A stretch of DNA of 54,406 bases from positions 1 to 54,406 of the forward strand of contig CAIRZB010000101.1 in NCBI GenBank assembly GCA_903882935.1, in the 5' to 3' direction. Source of the stretch: an uncultured Parafilimonas sp. (GTDB lineage Bacteria > Bacteroidota > Bacteroidia > Chitinophagales > Chitinophagaceae). The notes under the pieces are model-generated. The model ran no database searches and had not been told where the DNA came from. It saw only the letters and a list, made by a program, of their open reading frames with translations. Positions 23,754 through 33,472 of this stretch are shown here, piece after piece (positions within the stretch are counted from its first letter, which is position 1; each line of letters starts with the position of its first letter). Both the position numbers and the translations under genes were made by a program.

Positions 23754-24995
23754 ATGAGTGAAGAATTGACTAAAAGTTACGAAGCTTCTAAGCCCCCCTT
23801 TAGGGGCGGGGGGGCAGGGGATATGCATTTGCTCGAAGCCACGTCCAAAGATTTCATCAATGTGGCGGTACTGGTAAACAAAGACAACCCTAACTATATA
23901 CGCCCGTTGGATAATGAAATAAATGCGGTGTTCGACCCTGCCAAAAATAAAAACTATAAATACGGCGAAACCAAGCGTTGGGTGCTGAAGGATGGTAGCA
24001 ACAACCTCATCGGCCGTATTGCCGCGTATACCAATACTAAATACATCAACAAAGGCACAGACTACCCTGTGGGCGGTGCTGCCTTTTTTGAGTGTATAAA
24101 CAACCAGCAGGCCGCCAACTTGTTGTTTGACGCAGCCAAAGCTTGGTTGCAAAGCAAAGGTATGGAAGCCATGGACGGGCCTATAAACTTTGGCGACCGC
24201 GACAAATGGTGGGGCTTGATGGTGGAAGGTTTTGACAAACCACCCATTTACGGCATGGCGTACAACCCGCCTTATTACGAAAAGTTGTTTGACGGCTATG
24301 GTTTTAAAAATTATTACAACCAGTATTATTATGCCATGGGTGTGGATGACCCACTGCCACCTCGTTTTGCCGAACGCCATGCAAAGTTTGCCAACAAAGC
24401 GGGGTACCGGGCAAGCCATATAAGTATTAAAAATTTGGAAAAGCACGCAGAGGAATTTGCCACCGTATACAATGCAGCATGGGCCCAGCATGGGGAGGCG
24501 AAAGAAATAACGAAAGAGCAGGTGGTAAAGCTTTTTAATACCATGAAGCTTATTATGGATGAGCGGTTACTTTGGTTTGCCTATTACAAAGACGAGCCGA
24601 TTGCGATGTGGATTAACATACCGGACCTAAACGAATACTTTAAACACTTTAACGGAAGGCTTGGGCTGTTGCAGAAACTGCGCTTGCTTTGGATGAAGAA
24701 AACCGGTGCCTGTAAAAAATTTACCGGGGTGGCATTTGGGATTGTGCCAAAATACCAGGCCTTGGGAATAGACAGCTTTATGATATATGAGGGTGGGTTG
24801 CTGCTGCAACACAAGGGCTGGTACCACACCTACGAAATGGGTTGGGCCGGTGATTGGAACCCCAAGATGCTGAATATTTACAAAAGCTTGGGTGCTACCC
24901 AAAGCCGCCGCATGGTTACCTACCGGTATATTTTTGACGATAAGCATCCGTTTTTACGGCACCCGGAGATGGAATATGCAACAAGCAGGGGGTAG
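23754..24995 (+). CDS. GNAT-fold acyltransferase-like protein
   Basis: This is a 413-residue cytoplasmic protein. The N-terminal part is of a type seen in uncharacterised acetyltransferase-like families (DGPINFGDRDKWWGLMVEGF near residue 142). The C-terminal part has GNAT-like features: VAFGIVPKYQALGIDSFMIY near 326 and EMGWAGDWNPKMLNIYKSLG near 363, which resembles the acyl-CoA pocket and the conserved N-x-x-M-x-x-I-Y of GNATs. The substrate is unknown. The first 23 codons include a reverse copy of the interspersed repeat, which encodes KPPFRGGGAGD. ATG 23823 (MHLLEATSKDF) is an alternative start that would exclude it. Confidence 0.75.
   Translation: MSEELTKSYEASKPPFRGGGAGDMHLLEATSKDFINVAVLVNKDNPNYIRPLDNEINAVFDPAKNKNYKYGETKRWVLKDGSNNLIGRIAAYTNTKYINKGTDYPVGGAAFFECINNQQAANLLFDAAKAWLQSKGMEAMDGPINFGDRDKWWGLMVEGFDKPPIYGMAYNPPYYEKLFDGYGFKNYYNQYYYAMGVDDPLPPRFAERHAKFANKAGYRASHISIKNLEKHAEEFATVYNAAWAQHGEAKEITKEQVVKLFNTMKLIMDERLLWFAYYKDEPIAMWINIPDLNEYFKHFNGRLGLLQKLRLLWMKKTGACKKFTGVAFGIVPKYQALGIDSFMIYEGGLLLQHKGWYHTYEMGWAGDWNPKMLNIYKSLGATQSRRMVTYRYIFDDKHPFLRHPEMEYATSRG
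23791..23820 (-). repeat. GC-rich interspersed repeat, copy 4 (reverse core)
   Basis: AGCCCCCCTTTAGGGGCGGG then GGGGCAGGGG on the plus strand, the reverse complement of the repeat core. It lies in frame within the 5' end of the GNAT-like gene, or directly before its true start at 23823. Confidence 0.65.
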
Positions 24996-25266
24996 TTGTA
25001 TGGAGTAGATAAAGTGAAATGCGGTTGTGTCCTGTGTGTTGTGCACTTAGCCAACGTATAACGTAAACTACATAGGTTGCACACAATTACACCTGCGCAT
25101 TACAGGCAGTTCCTAACCTGTAGGATTATGGCCAGCACTATAAAATGTTTTACATTCCATTGCATAATGGGCCAAACCCCTGCGTGCAAAGGTTAATGTG
25201 CATTGATGATTTAGTTTGCAAATGATCACCTAAATTTTATGTAATCCTCGCTTGCTGCCCATCTCT
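24996..25266. other. Intergenic stretch before recG
   Basis: Between the GNAT-like gene and recG there are about 300 bases with no convincing frame. A small dyad, ACAGGCAGTTCCTAACCTGT, lies near 25104-25123. I see no RNA gene or terminator with a clear U-tract. Confidence 0.4.
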
Positions 25267-25274
25267 TACTTTTG
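25267..25274 (+). promoter_or_regulatory. Probable -7 box for recG
   Basis: TACTTTTG fits TAnnTTTG exactly. A transcript starting near 25281 would exclude the in-frame TTG at 25252 and favours the TTG start at 25297. No -33 box is evident. Confidence 0.45.
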
Positions 25275-25296
25275 TATACTAATTATTTGCAATTTA

Positions 25297-27408
25297 TTGA
25301 GTTACACGTCTACCATATTAGATTCCCCCATAGAATACTTGAAGGGTGTTGGCCCGTTAAAAGGCGATATGCTGCGCAAGGAACTGGCTATTTTTACCTT
25401 CCGCGACTTGCTGGAGCATTTTCCGCTGCGGCATATTGACAAAACAAAAGTGGAGGCCATACACAGCATAAGCCCAGAAACGGAATACATACAGGTGGCA
25501 GGCACCATTACGAGTTTGGACGTGCTGGGCGAAAAGAGTGCAAAACGGTTAGTGGCCCGCTTGCAGGACGATACGGGCGCGCTGGAGCTAACTTGGTTTC
25601 AAGGCATCCATTGGGTGCAAAAAAGCACACAGGTGGGCCTGCGTTATTTGGTATACGGCAAAGCGGCATTTTTTAATGGCAGACCGCAAATAACGCACCC
25701 TGAGCTAGAGCCCCTGGGCGAAGCAAAAACCGATGGCAAACCTTTTTTAGAACCGATATACCCAACCACCGAAAAGCTGAAAGCCCGGGGCGTTGGCGCC
25801 AGGCAAATTGGCAGGTTAACCAGTGCGCTGCTGGCGCAGGTTTCAGAAAGAGACATACCGGAGAACATACCCGCGGAAATAATACAGTCACTCAACCTAA
25901 CAACAAGGTTTAATGCCTTCCGTAATATACATTTCCCCAGGTCGCAGGAGGAGTATGTACTCGCATTAAGGCGGCTTAAGTTTGAGGAATTTTTTATTGC
26001 ACAGGTACGCCTTAACATGATTAGGATAAACCGGCACAGGCACAGCCGGGGTGTGCCTTTTTTGGCCGTAGGCGAATTGTTTAATACCTTTTACCACAAA
26101 TATTTGCCTTTTGAGTTAACGGGTGCGCAAAAAAGGGTGCTGAAGGAAATTAGGGCCGATACATCCAGGCCCAGGCAGATGAACCGATTGCTGCAGGGCG
26201 ACGTGGGCAGTGGCAAAACCATAGTGGCTCTGCTGGCTATGTTGTTGGCGGCTGACAATGGTTTCCAAAGCTGCTTAATGGCCCCCACTGAAATTTTGGC
26301 ACAGCAACATTTTGTGAGCCTTACCGGCCTGCTGAAAGACATGCCCGTGAATGTTAAAATTATTACCGGCAGCACAAAGGCTGCCGAGCGCAAAAAAATA
26401 TTACCGGCATTGTTGGATGGCACCATACAAATGTTGGTGGGTACCCACGCCGTTATTGAGGATAAGGTTAGCTTTAAAAACCTTGGATTGGCCATTGTGG
26501 ATGAGCAGCACCGTTTTGGTGTGGCACAGCGCGCCGCGCTTTGGAAGAAGGCCGAAATACCGCCGCACGTATTGGTTATGACAGCCACCCCAATACCGCG
26601 CACACTGGCTATGACGGCCTATGGTGACCTTGATTACAGTATTATGAACGAATTGCCACCTGGTAGGCAACCTATTGCTACTGTGCACCGTTTTGAAACT
26701 TACAGGGCCAAAGTGATGGATTTTGTGCGCACCGAAATTGAAAAAGGCCGCCAGGTGTACATTATTTACCCTTTGATAGAAGAAAGCGAGTCGATGAGTT
26801 ATGAGGACCTAATGCAGGGCTATGAACAGGTGAAAAGCTATTTTCCTGAACCCAAATACCGCATCAGTATGGTGCATGGCCGTATGAACCCCGAGCAGAA
26901 AGAGATAAACATGAAACGTTTTGTGGAAGGGGATACGCATATTATGGTAAGCACAACCGTAATTGAGGTGGGTGTAAACGTACCCAATGCCTCAGTAATG
27001 GTAATTGAGAGTGCTGAAAAATTTGGCCTATCGCAGTTGCACCAGTTGCGTGGCAGGGTAGGGCGTGGCAGCGAAAAAAGCTTTTGCATACTTTTAACAG
27101 CCCACAAATTAAGCAACGATGCAAAAGCGCGTCTACATATATTATGCGCTACAAATGATGGCTTTAAAATTGCAGAGAAAGACCTTGAGTTGCGCGGCCC
27201 AGGCCAAATTGAAGGCACCAAACAAAGCGGGGTGTTAAACTTTAAACTGGCCAGCTTGGTAAACGATAAGCCTGTGCTGGAAGCTGCAAAATTTTGTGCC
27301 GAAAAAATTGTTACGAACGATGAAGCATTGGCCCTGGCAGAAAACCAGCCCTTAAAAGCTTACCTGCTTTTGCAAAAAGGAAAAACCGCCTGGAGCCGTA
27401 TATCGTAA
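25297..27408 (+). CDS. recG: ATP-dependent DNA helicase RecG
   Basis: RecG remodels stalled replication forks and Holliday junctions. The 703-residue protein starts from TTG as (M)SYTSTILDSPIEYLKGVG, giving the family's PIEYLKGVGP opening. It has an OB-fold wedge domain (YIQVAGTITSLDVLG, LTWFQG) and helicase motif I LLQGDVGSGKT. Further motifs are DEQHRFGVAQR (II), MTATPIPRTLAM (III) and VIEVGVNVPNASVM with QLRGRVGRG (V-VI). A TTG 15 codons upstream is possible but lies before the -7 box. The length is normal for the family. The next gene starts 47 bases later. Confidence 0.96.
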   Translation: MSYTSTILDSPIEYLKGVGPLKGDMLRKELAIFTFRDLLEHFPLRHIDKTKVEAIHSISPETEYIQVAGTITSLDVLGEKSAKRLVARLQDDTGALELTWFQGIHWVQKSTQVGLRYLVYGKAAFFNGRPQITHPELEPLGEAKTDGKPFLEPIYPTTEKLKARGVGARQIGRLTSALLAQVSERDIPENIPAEIIQSLNLTTRFNAFRNIHFPRSQEEYVLALRRLKFEEFFIAQVRLNMIRINRHRHSRGVPFLAVGELFNTFYHKYLPFELTGAQKRVLKEIRADTSRPRQMNRLLQGDVGSGKTIVALLAMLLAADNGFQSCLMAPTEILAQQHFVSLTGLLKDMPVNVKIITGSTKAAERKKILPALLDGTIQMLVGTHAVIEDKVSFKNLGLAIVDEQHRFGVAQRAALWKKAEIPPHVLVMTATPIPRTLAMTAYGDLDYSIMNELPPGRQPIATVHRFETYRAKVMDFVRTEIEKGRQVYIIYPLIEESESMSYEDLMQGYEQVKSYFPEPKYRISMVHGRMNPEQKEINMKRFVEGDTHIMVSTTVIEVGVNVPNASVMVIESAEKFGLSQLHQLRGRVGRGSEKSFCILLTAHKLSNDAKARLHILCATNDGFKIAEKDLELRGPGQIEGTKQSGVLNFKLASLVNDKPVLEAAKFCAEKIVTNDEALALAENQPLKAYLLLQKGKTAWSRIS

Positions 27409-27455
27409 CAACAAATTGTGTGGATTATCCGTTTTAGTGGTAACGTTTTAAATAG

Positions 27456-30400
27456 TTGAACTTGAAACTCCTTTGCCGCCTTGTTACTTACTGTGCCATG
27501 TTGCTTGTTGCAATTGAGGGTAGTGCCCAGTATATGCAATTTACCCAAAACAAGGGCCAATGGGATAGCAGGGTACTGTTTGCGGGCAATGCAGGGTCTG
27601 CCGGTTTTTTTCTGCAACGGCAGGGCTACAGGGTTTTGTTAAACGACAGCAACGATGTAAGCAAAATACAGGCCTATTTTGGCGGGCACCCGGCTACAAA
27701 AAGCAATCATGCCGAAGTATTGGGCAAAGCCACTAAAGCCGAGCCGATGGCCACTAAGGTTAGCAAGGAGGACTTGGTACTACATTCCCATGCGTATGAG
27801 GTTACTTTCGTAGGCTCCTCAGAAAACCCCCAGGTTTTGCCAGACAAATTGGTACCCACCTACACCAACTACTTTGTGGGCAGTGACCCATCAAAATGGG
27901 CCTCAAATTGCAAAGTTTACCAAGCATTACTATATAAAAACATTTACCCCGGTGTGGATGCCCGTTATTACACAAACAATGGGCAATTAAAATATGATAT
28001 CATTGTAAACCCAGGGGCCGACATAAGCAAGATAGCCCTGCAGTTTACCGGTGTAGATGGGCTTAGCTTAAAAAATGGCAACTTGCTGGTTAAAACTTCG
28101 GTGGCCACGGTTACCGAAGTTTCGCCAGTGGCCTACCAGGTTAACAACAATGCAAGGGCCGATGTTGACGTAAAATTTGTTGTTTCTGGGAATACCGTTT
28201 TCTTTAGAACGGGCAACTATTCCAAGGAGACTCCGCTGGTGATTGACCCTGCGTTGGTTTTTTCTTCGTTTACTGGCAGTATAACGGACAACTGGGGCTA
28301 TACCGCCACTTACGATGCCGGAGGCAATTTTTACGCAGGCGGCATTTCATTTGGCCAAGGCTTCCCGACAAACACAGGCGCTTTTCAGCAAAATTTTGGT
28401 GGCGGAGGCAGCGGTGGTGCCTTGGTTGGCTTTGACGTAGCCATTATAAAACTAACCGCCGATGGCTCAAGCAGGGTGTTTGCAACCTACCTGGGTGGTA
28501 ATGGTAATGAGCAGCCGCACAGCATGGTGGTTGATAAAGACGGCAGCCTTATAGTTGCTGGCAGAACAAATTCAAAAGATTTTCCTGTAACCAAGGCGGG
28601 TTTGGGCCCAGGCGGGCAATGGGACATATTTCTTACCAAATTTACCCCCGACGGCGGGGGCTTGGTGGCCTCTATGAAAATTGGCGGGGCAAACGACGAC
28701 GGGGTAAATGAGCGTGACAAAGAGTCTGTTAGCGGGGTGGGGTCAACGCCCATCCGAAGAAATTATGGAGACGATGCAAGAACCGAAGTAATAGTGGATG
28801 CCGCCAACAACATATACCTTGGGTCTTGTACGCAATCCAACGACACTACTTCCGCAAACCTACTGTCAACGCCGGGTGCATTTCAAACCAGGTTTTCGGG
28901 TGGCCTGCAAGATGGGTTACTGGTTAAAACGGACCCAGGGTTAAACATATTATTCAGTTCTTATTTAGGTGGCAGTGGCGACGATGCCGCATTTGTGCTT
29001 ACCATAAGCCCAACCACCAATGACATATATGTGGGTGGGGCAACAACCAGCAGTAACCTGCCTGGCGCAAATGGCCATGTTGGCCCAATCATATCAAGCA
29101 CCTTCCAAGGTGGTATCTGCGACGGTTATGTTGCCATGGTTAGCAATGACGGCAGCACGCTTAAAAGAACAGTGTATGTGGGTGGCACTGGCAACGACAT
29201 GCTGTATGGGTTGCAGGTTGACAAATTTGGATACCCGTACATCATGGGTACCACAACGCAAAGCTTCCCAATCGTTAATGCAGCCTTTATTGTGCAGGCG
29301 CAGGGCAAGCAATTTATTTCAAAACTAAAGCCAGACTTAAGCGGCGTTGAATATTCCACCAATTTTGGTAAAGGTTTGGGCCTGCCAGATTTGTCGCCGG
29401 TGGCTTTTTTGGTTGACCGTTGTGAAAATGTTTACGTATCTGGCTGGGGCGGGGGAATAAATATTGACGAGGCCTACCCCAATGCAAGCACCCTTGGGTT
29501 AAGTGTTACGCCCAACGCCATTCAGCCGCAAACCAACGGCAAGAATTTTTACTTTTTTGTGCTTAAAAAAAATGGGGAAAGCCAATTATATGGCAGTTTT
29601 TTTGGTGAACTAACCCCGCCCACCCATGACAACCCCAGCGGTAGCCTTGGTGACCATGTGGACGGCGGTACCAGTCGGTTTGATAAACAGGGCGTAATTT
29701 ACCAAGCCATTTGCGCTAATTGCGGCAAAACAGGCGGCGGCGCCGGTTTCCCCACCACGAACAATGCATGGGCATCAAGAAATATTTCGCAGACGCCCCC
29801 TAATTGTAATGAGGCTGCTGTTAAAATTGCCTTTCAGTTGTCGGGGGTTTCGGCAGGTATTCGAACTTCTATTAGGGGTATGCCAAGGGATACCTCAGGT
29901 TGCATACCCATGGCCGTGACTTTTTTTGACACCATTGGTGTTGCAAAACAGTATTTGTGGGATTTTGGCGATAATTCCGCACCGGTTTTAACATTATCTC
30001 GCACTATCACCTACAGTTATACAACCGTGGGTAACTATAGGGTTAGGCTTATAGCCATCGACTCGCAGTCGTGCAATATGTTTGACACCGTGTATATTAA
30101 CATACGTGCCAGGGACGATTATGCCCAAGTTGGTTTTGCCGCTGCAAAAATACCGCCCTGCGGCCTGTTACAGTACCAATTTACCAATACCTCCGTGGCA
30201 CCCGCCGGTAAGCCGTTCGGGCCGCAGTCTTTCGTTTGGGATTTTGGCGACGGATCAACACTTGTAAGCAATGCTGCCACGCTCACCCACACATATGCCT
30301 CCGCAGGCACGTATATGGTGTATTTGCGCTTGGTGGATACCAGTTACTGTAATTACCCCGATGCCGACTCCCTTCAGTTACGAATTGCGGTGAATGTTAA

Positions 30401-31154
30401 AGCTGCTTTTAACGTTGCACATGGTTGTGCGCCATATAATGCCAGTTTCAACAACACATCCCAAGGCGGGCAGCAATTTGCATGGGATTTTGGCGACGGA
30501 GCCACATCCACCGCAGCGTACCCCCAACATTTGTATGCCAGCCCGGGAACATATACCGTAACGTTAGGTGTGTTTGACCCCAACACTTGCAATAAAACCG
30601 ACACTACCCGGCAAACACTGGTAATAGGCCTAAAGGCGACCGCTATTTTTACCTATACGCCCCTGCCACCACAAGAAAACATGCCAATCACTTTTGTTAA
30701 TAATTCCGTTAACAGTGCCAACTATAGTTGGGATTTTGGCGACGGTGATGTAGTAAAAACATCCAAAAAAGATACCACCATCAGCCACTTGTATAATGCC
30801 TCCAAATTATTTAATGTCTGTTTGGCAGTAAGCAATGATTATGGCTGTACCGACACCGCCTGCCAGCCGGTGCAAGCCATTATTGTGCCCCTGGTTGACG
30901 TGCCAACCGCATTGGCACCCAACGGCGTAAACAAATCTATTCACGTGCAAGCGTTTGGTATAGAAAAAATGGATTGGAAAATTTATAACAGATGGGGTAC
31001 ATTAGTGTTTTGGTCAACTAACCAGCGCGATGGCTGGGATGGCCAATACAAAGGGGTACCGCAGCCGCAGGACGTGTACGTGTATGTTTTAAACGTGCAA
31101 TTTTCAGACGGCAAGAAATACCAGAAAAAAGGCGATATAACTTTATTGAGATAG
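27456..31154 (+). CDS. Type IX secreted protein with SBBP and PKD repeats and type B sorting domain
   Basis: This 1232-residue surface or extracellular protein starts from TTG with a signal peptide (MNLKLLCRLVTYCAMLLVAI, cleavage near GSA/Q). The N-terminal 270 residues are the domain common in gliding-associated adhesins. Residues about 280-750 hold beta-propeller SBBP-like repeats (ATYLGGNGNEQPHSMVVDKD). Four PKD-type domains follow, each marked WDFGD (near residues 830, 928, 1010 and 1092). The last about 85 residues (KIYNRWGTLVFWS, GWDGQYKG, DVYVYVL, KKGDITLLR) are the gliding-motility-associated C-terminal domain, a type B type IX sorting signal. A PorP/SprF gene follows after 21 bases, as expected for its secretion partner. 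Confidence 0.93.
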   Translation: MNLKLLCRLVTYCAMLLVAIEGSAQYMQFTQNKGQWDSRVLFAGNAGSAGFFLQRQGYRVLLNDSNDVSKIQAYFGGHPATKSNHAEVLGKATKAEPMATKVSKEDLVLHSHAYEVTFVGSSENPQVLPDKLVPTYTNYFVGSDPSKWASNCKVYQALLYKNIYPGVDARYYTNNGQLKYDIIVNPGADISKIALQFTGVDGLSLKNGNLLVKTSVATVTEVSPVAYQVNNNARADVDVKFVVSGNTVFFRTGNYSKETPLVIDPALVFSSFTGSITDNWGYTATYDAGGNFYAGGISFGQGFPTNTGAFQQNFGGGGSGGALVGFDVAIIKLTADGSSRVFATYLGGNGNEQPHSMVVDKDGSLIVAGRTNSKDFPVTKAGLGPGGQWDIFLTKFTPDGGGLVASMKIGGANDDGVNERDKESVSGVGSTPIRRNYGDDARTEVIVDAANNIYLGSCTQSNDTTSANLLSTPGAFQTRFSGGLQDGLLVKTDPGLNILFSSYLGGSGDDAAFVLTISPTTNDIYVGGATTSSNLPGANGHVGPIISSTFQGGICDGYVAMVSNDGSTLKRTVYVGGTGNDMLYGLQVDKFGYPYIMGTTTQSFPIVNAAFIVQAQGKQFISKLKPDLSGVEYSTNFGKGLGLPDLSPVAFLVDRCENVYVSGWGGGINIDEAYPNASTLGLSVTPNAIQPQTNGKNFYFFVLKKNGESQLYGSFFGELTPPTHDNPSGSLGDHVDGGTSRFDKQGVIYQAICANCGKTGGGAGFPTTNNAWASRNISQTPPNCNEAAVKIAFQLSGVSAGIRTSIRGMPRDTSGCIPMAVTFFDTIGVAKQYLWDFGDNSAPVLTLSRTITYSYTTVGNYRVRLIAIDSQSCNMFDTVYINIRARDDYAQVGFAAAKIPPCGLLQYQFTNTSVAPAGKPFGPQSFVWDFGDGSTLVSNAATLTHTYASAGTYMVYLRLVDTSYCNYPDADSLQLRIAVNVKAAFNVAHGCAPYNASFNNTSQGGQQFAWDFGDGATSTAAYPQHLYASPGTYTVTLGVFDPNTCNKTDTTRQTLVIGLKATAIFTYTPLPPQENMPITFVNNSVNSANYSWDFGDGDVVKTSKKDTTISHLYNASKLFNVCLAVSNDYGCTDTACQPVQAIIVPLVDVPTALAPNGVNKSIHVQAFGIEKMDWKIYNRWGTLVFWSTNQRDGWDGQYKGVPQPQDVYVYVLNVQFSDGKKYQKKGDITLLR

Positions 31155-31160
31155 ATACTA

Positions 31161-31168
31161 GAGGAGGA
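31161..31168 (+). promoter_or_regulatory. Strong Shine-Dalgarno site for the PorP/SprF gene
   Basis: GAGGAGGA ends seven bases before the ATG at 31176. Clear anti-16S complementarity is unusual in Bacteroidota and is not seen before other genes here. It may boost translation of the second cistron. Confidence 0.75.
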
Positions 31169-31175
31169 CATAACA

Positions 31176-32207
31176 ATGAGAACGAGTAATATTTTGAAAC
31201 CTGTGCTATTGCTCTGGCTATTGGCCTGTGCGGTGTTGGGTGCAAAATGCCAGGACTTGCATTTTTCGCAGTATTTTAATGCCCCACTATTGGTTAACCC
31301 TGCCAATACCGGCTTTTCGCCTGATGTTGATTGGCGGGTTGGCGTAAACTACCGCAACCAGTGGGCCAATATTACCAGTAACCCTTATAAAACTTTTAAT
31401 GCTTGGGGCGATGTGCAGTTATTTAACAACTTGTTGGACAATGGCTGGGTAGGCGTTGGCTGCTCCATCCTGCGGGATGTGGCAGGCAGCGGCGGGCTAA
31501 CTTCTACCAGAGCGTACGGTTCAATTGCATACCACCAAATGCTGGGCTTAAATAGCTTGTTAAGCACCGGGTTTACGGGCGGCTGGGTTAACCAACGGGT
31601 TGATTTAACCAAACTTACTTTTGATAACCAGTGGAACGGGAAGTTTTTTGATGTTTCCATACCGGCAGGTGAGCCATTTATGTACAACTCCGTTGGCTAT
31701 TTTGATTTACAAGCCGGCGTAAATTATGCCTACTACCCATCTGACAATGCCTATCTCAATGCGGGCGTTAGTGTGATGCACATTAACAGGCCGTCGGAAT
31801 CTTTTTTTTCAAAATCGCAGTCTGATGCCAGGCTTTCCCCAAGGTATACTTTTTTCGCCAACGGTAGCTTTAAGCTAAACGACCAATGGATATTAAACCC
31901 CAATATTTATGTAAGCCAAATGGCCGGCGCCAATGAAACGGTACTGGGCTTAAATGCGCATTACAACTTAAGCGGTGATGGTACCAGCCAAATAATTGGC
32001 GGTGTTTATTACCGCATGGGCGATGCCATAATACCAATGGCAGGTTACCAAGTAAACGACATTAGCATCACCGTAAATTACGATGTTTCGTCTTCCTCGT
32101 TGAGCGCGGCAGGTAAAACGGTGGGTGCCTATGAGCTTTCCATTGTTAAAACAGGTATTTTCAATACCAACGGTAAAGCACTAAAATGCCCATCGGTTAG
32201 GTTTTAG
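31176..32207 (+). CDS. PorP/SprF-family type IX outer-membrane protein
   Basis: This 343-residue outer-membrane beta-barrel protein has a signal peptide (cleavage near GAKC/Q). It opens with DLHFSQYFNAPLLVNPANTG, the conserved PorP/SprF signature (QYxxxPLxxNPAxxG), followed by YRNQWANI and repeating amphipathic strands. It ends in PSVRF with a terminal phenylalanine, typical for outer-membrane barrels. SprF-like proteins are needed for secretion or surface attachment of type B cargo proteins, and the cargo gene sits directly upstream. An optimal ribosome-binding site precedes the start. Confidence 0.95.
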   Translation: MRTSNILKPVLLLWLLACAVLGAKCQDLHFSQYFNAPLLVNPANTGFSPDVDWRVGVNYRNQWANITSNPYKTFNAWGDVQLFNNLLDNGWVGVGCSILRDVAGSGGLTSTRAYGSIAYHQMLGLNSLLSTGFTGGWVNQRVDLTKLTFDNQWNGKFFDVSIPAGEPFMYNSVGYFDLQAGVNYAYYPSDNAYLNAGVSVMHINRPSESFFSKSQSDARLSPRYTFFANGSFKLNDQWILNPNIYVSQMAGANETVLGLNAHYNLSGDGTSQIIGGVYYRMGDAIIPMAGYQVNDISITVNYDVSSSSLSAAGKTVGAYELSIVKTGIFNTNGKALKCPSVRF

Positions 32208-32452
32208 GCAAAATGATTTACACAGCACAATTGTGTTTTTAAATCATCTGTTATACCCGTTTCTAAAATTGGCATCACGAAACGGAACATCAAACGGGAT
32301 AGATAATACCCATGCATTTTTTTTGATCCACTTTTAAGTGTTGACCCGCCTTTTTTTTGATACTATTGGCAATTGGCGAAACCTTTGTTTTTCATGTTAC
32401 CTACCACAACACAGTTAAACTGCTTATTTTTGCCCTTTTAATACTGCATTAC

Positions 32453-33451
32453 ATGAAATTTGGAATAATTGGGAGCGGCAGTTGGGCAACCGCATTGGCA
32501 AAAATACTTACAGACAATAACAATAATATATTCTGGTGGATACGTAACGATGAAACCATACGCCACCTAACCCAACGCAGGCATAACCCGCATTATTTGC
32601 CCGGTGCCTATTTTGACAACCGCCTGCTTACCATGAGCAGCAGTTTGGAGTATGTGGTGGAAGCTTGCGACATATTGGTGATGGCGGTGCCAAGTGCCTA
32701 TGTGCACAGTGTATTAAGCGGCCTTAATACGGATGCGTTTATGGGTAAAAAAATAGTATCGGCCATTAAGGGTATATTGCCTGGCAGCAACCAGATGCTG
32801 AATGAATATTTGGCGGAGCATTTTAGCCTGCCCATCAACGATTATTTTGCCGTAGTGGGTCCCTGCCATGCGGAGGAAGTGGCGGCGGAAAAACTTTCTT
32901 ATCTCACTTTTTCGGGCGTGGATGAGGCTACGGCCGGCATAATAGCCAGCCATTTTAACACAGAATACCTAAATACAGTGGTTAACCACGATATTATGGG
33001 GGTTCAGTATGCGGCGGTGTTGAAAAACATTTACGCGTTGGGGGCAGGTATTGCCCACGGGCTGGATTACGGCGACAATTTTTTAAGCGTATACATTGCC
33101 AACAGTGCGGCCGAGATGCAATGCTTTTTGAAGAAAGCCCGGCTGGATGGCAACAGGGAGAAAATAAACTACTCTGCATCGGCCTACCTGGGAGACCTGC
33201 TGGTTACCTGCTACAGCCTGTACAGCCGTAACCGCACGTTTGGTAATATGATTGGTAAAGGGTACTCAGTAAAAGCCGCCCAGCTTGAGTTAAACATGGT
33301 GGCCGAAGGGTATAATGCCAGTAAATGTATACACGTAAAAAGCCTTGAACTAGGCACCCCACTGCCTATTGCAGAAGCCATTTATACCATTTTATGGCAG
33401 CAAATACCGGCTGTAGAAGCCTTTAACAAAATAGAAAAGCTGTTGGTTTAA
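32453..33451 (+). CDS. gpsA: NAD(P)-dependent glycerol-3-phosphate dehydrogenase
   Basis: GpsA reduces dihydroxyacetone phosphate to sn-glycerol 3-phosphate for phospholipid synthesis. The 332-residue protein starts MKFGIIGSGSWATALAKIL, the Rossmann motif GxGxW. Next are MAVPSAYV, SAIKGILPGSN, VVGPCHAEEV and the catalytic lysine region AAVLKNIYALGAGI. Further conserved parts are GLDYGDN, SRNRTFG and VAEGYNASK. An ATG 32 codons upstream is in frame but adds an unrelated hydrophobic stretch, so 32453 is chosen. The gene stands apart, with a 245-base upstream gap that holds no visible gene. Confidence 0.96.
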   Translation: MKFGIIGSGSWATALAKILTDNNNNIFWWIRNDETIRHLTQRRHNPHYLPGAYFDNRLLTMSSSLEYVVEACDILVMAVPSAYVHSVLSGLNTDAFMGKKIVSAIKGILPGSNQMLNEYLAEHFSLPINDYFAVVGPCHAEEVAAEKLSYLTFSGVDEATAGIIASHFNTEYLNTVVNHDIMGVQYAAVLKNIYALGAGIAHGLDYGDNFLSVYIANSAAEMQCFLKKARLDGNREKINYSASAYLGDLLVTCYSLYSRNRTFGNMIGKGYSVKAAQLELNMVAEGYNASKCIHVKSLELGTPLPIAEAIYTILWQQIPAVEAFNKIEKLLV

Positions 33452-33472
33452 AAAGGATGGTACCTTCATTAC

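Noticed and set aside
23748-24491. 247-codon reverse frame opposite the GNAT-like gene
   Set aside because: It is a shadow of a coding region. Its residue composition is not protein-like and it has no family similarity.
24996-25251. TTG start of recG at 25252
   Set aside because: It lies upstream of the -7 box at 25267 and adds hydrophobic residues not seen in RecG proteins.
32208-32452. Terminator after the PorP/SprF gene
   Set aside because: A CACAATTGTG dyad with a short T run exists near 32230, but the stem is weak, so it is not annotated.
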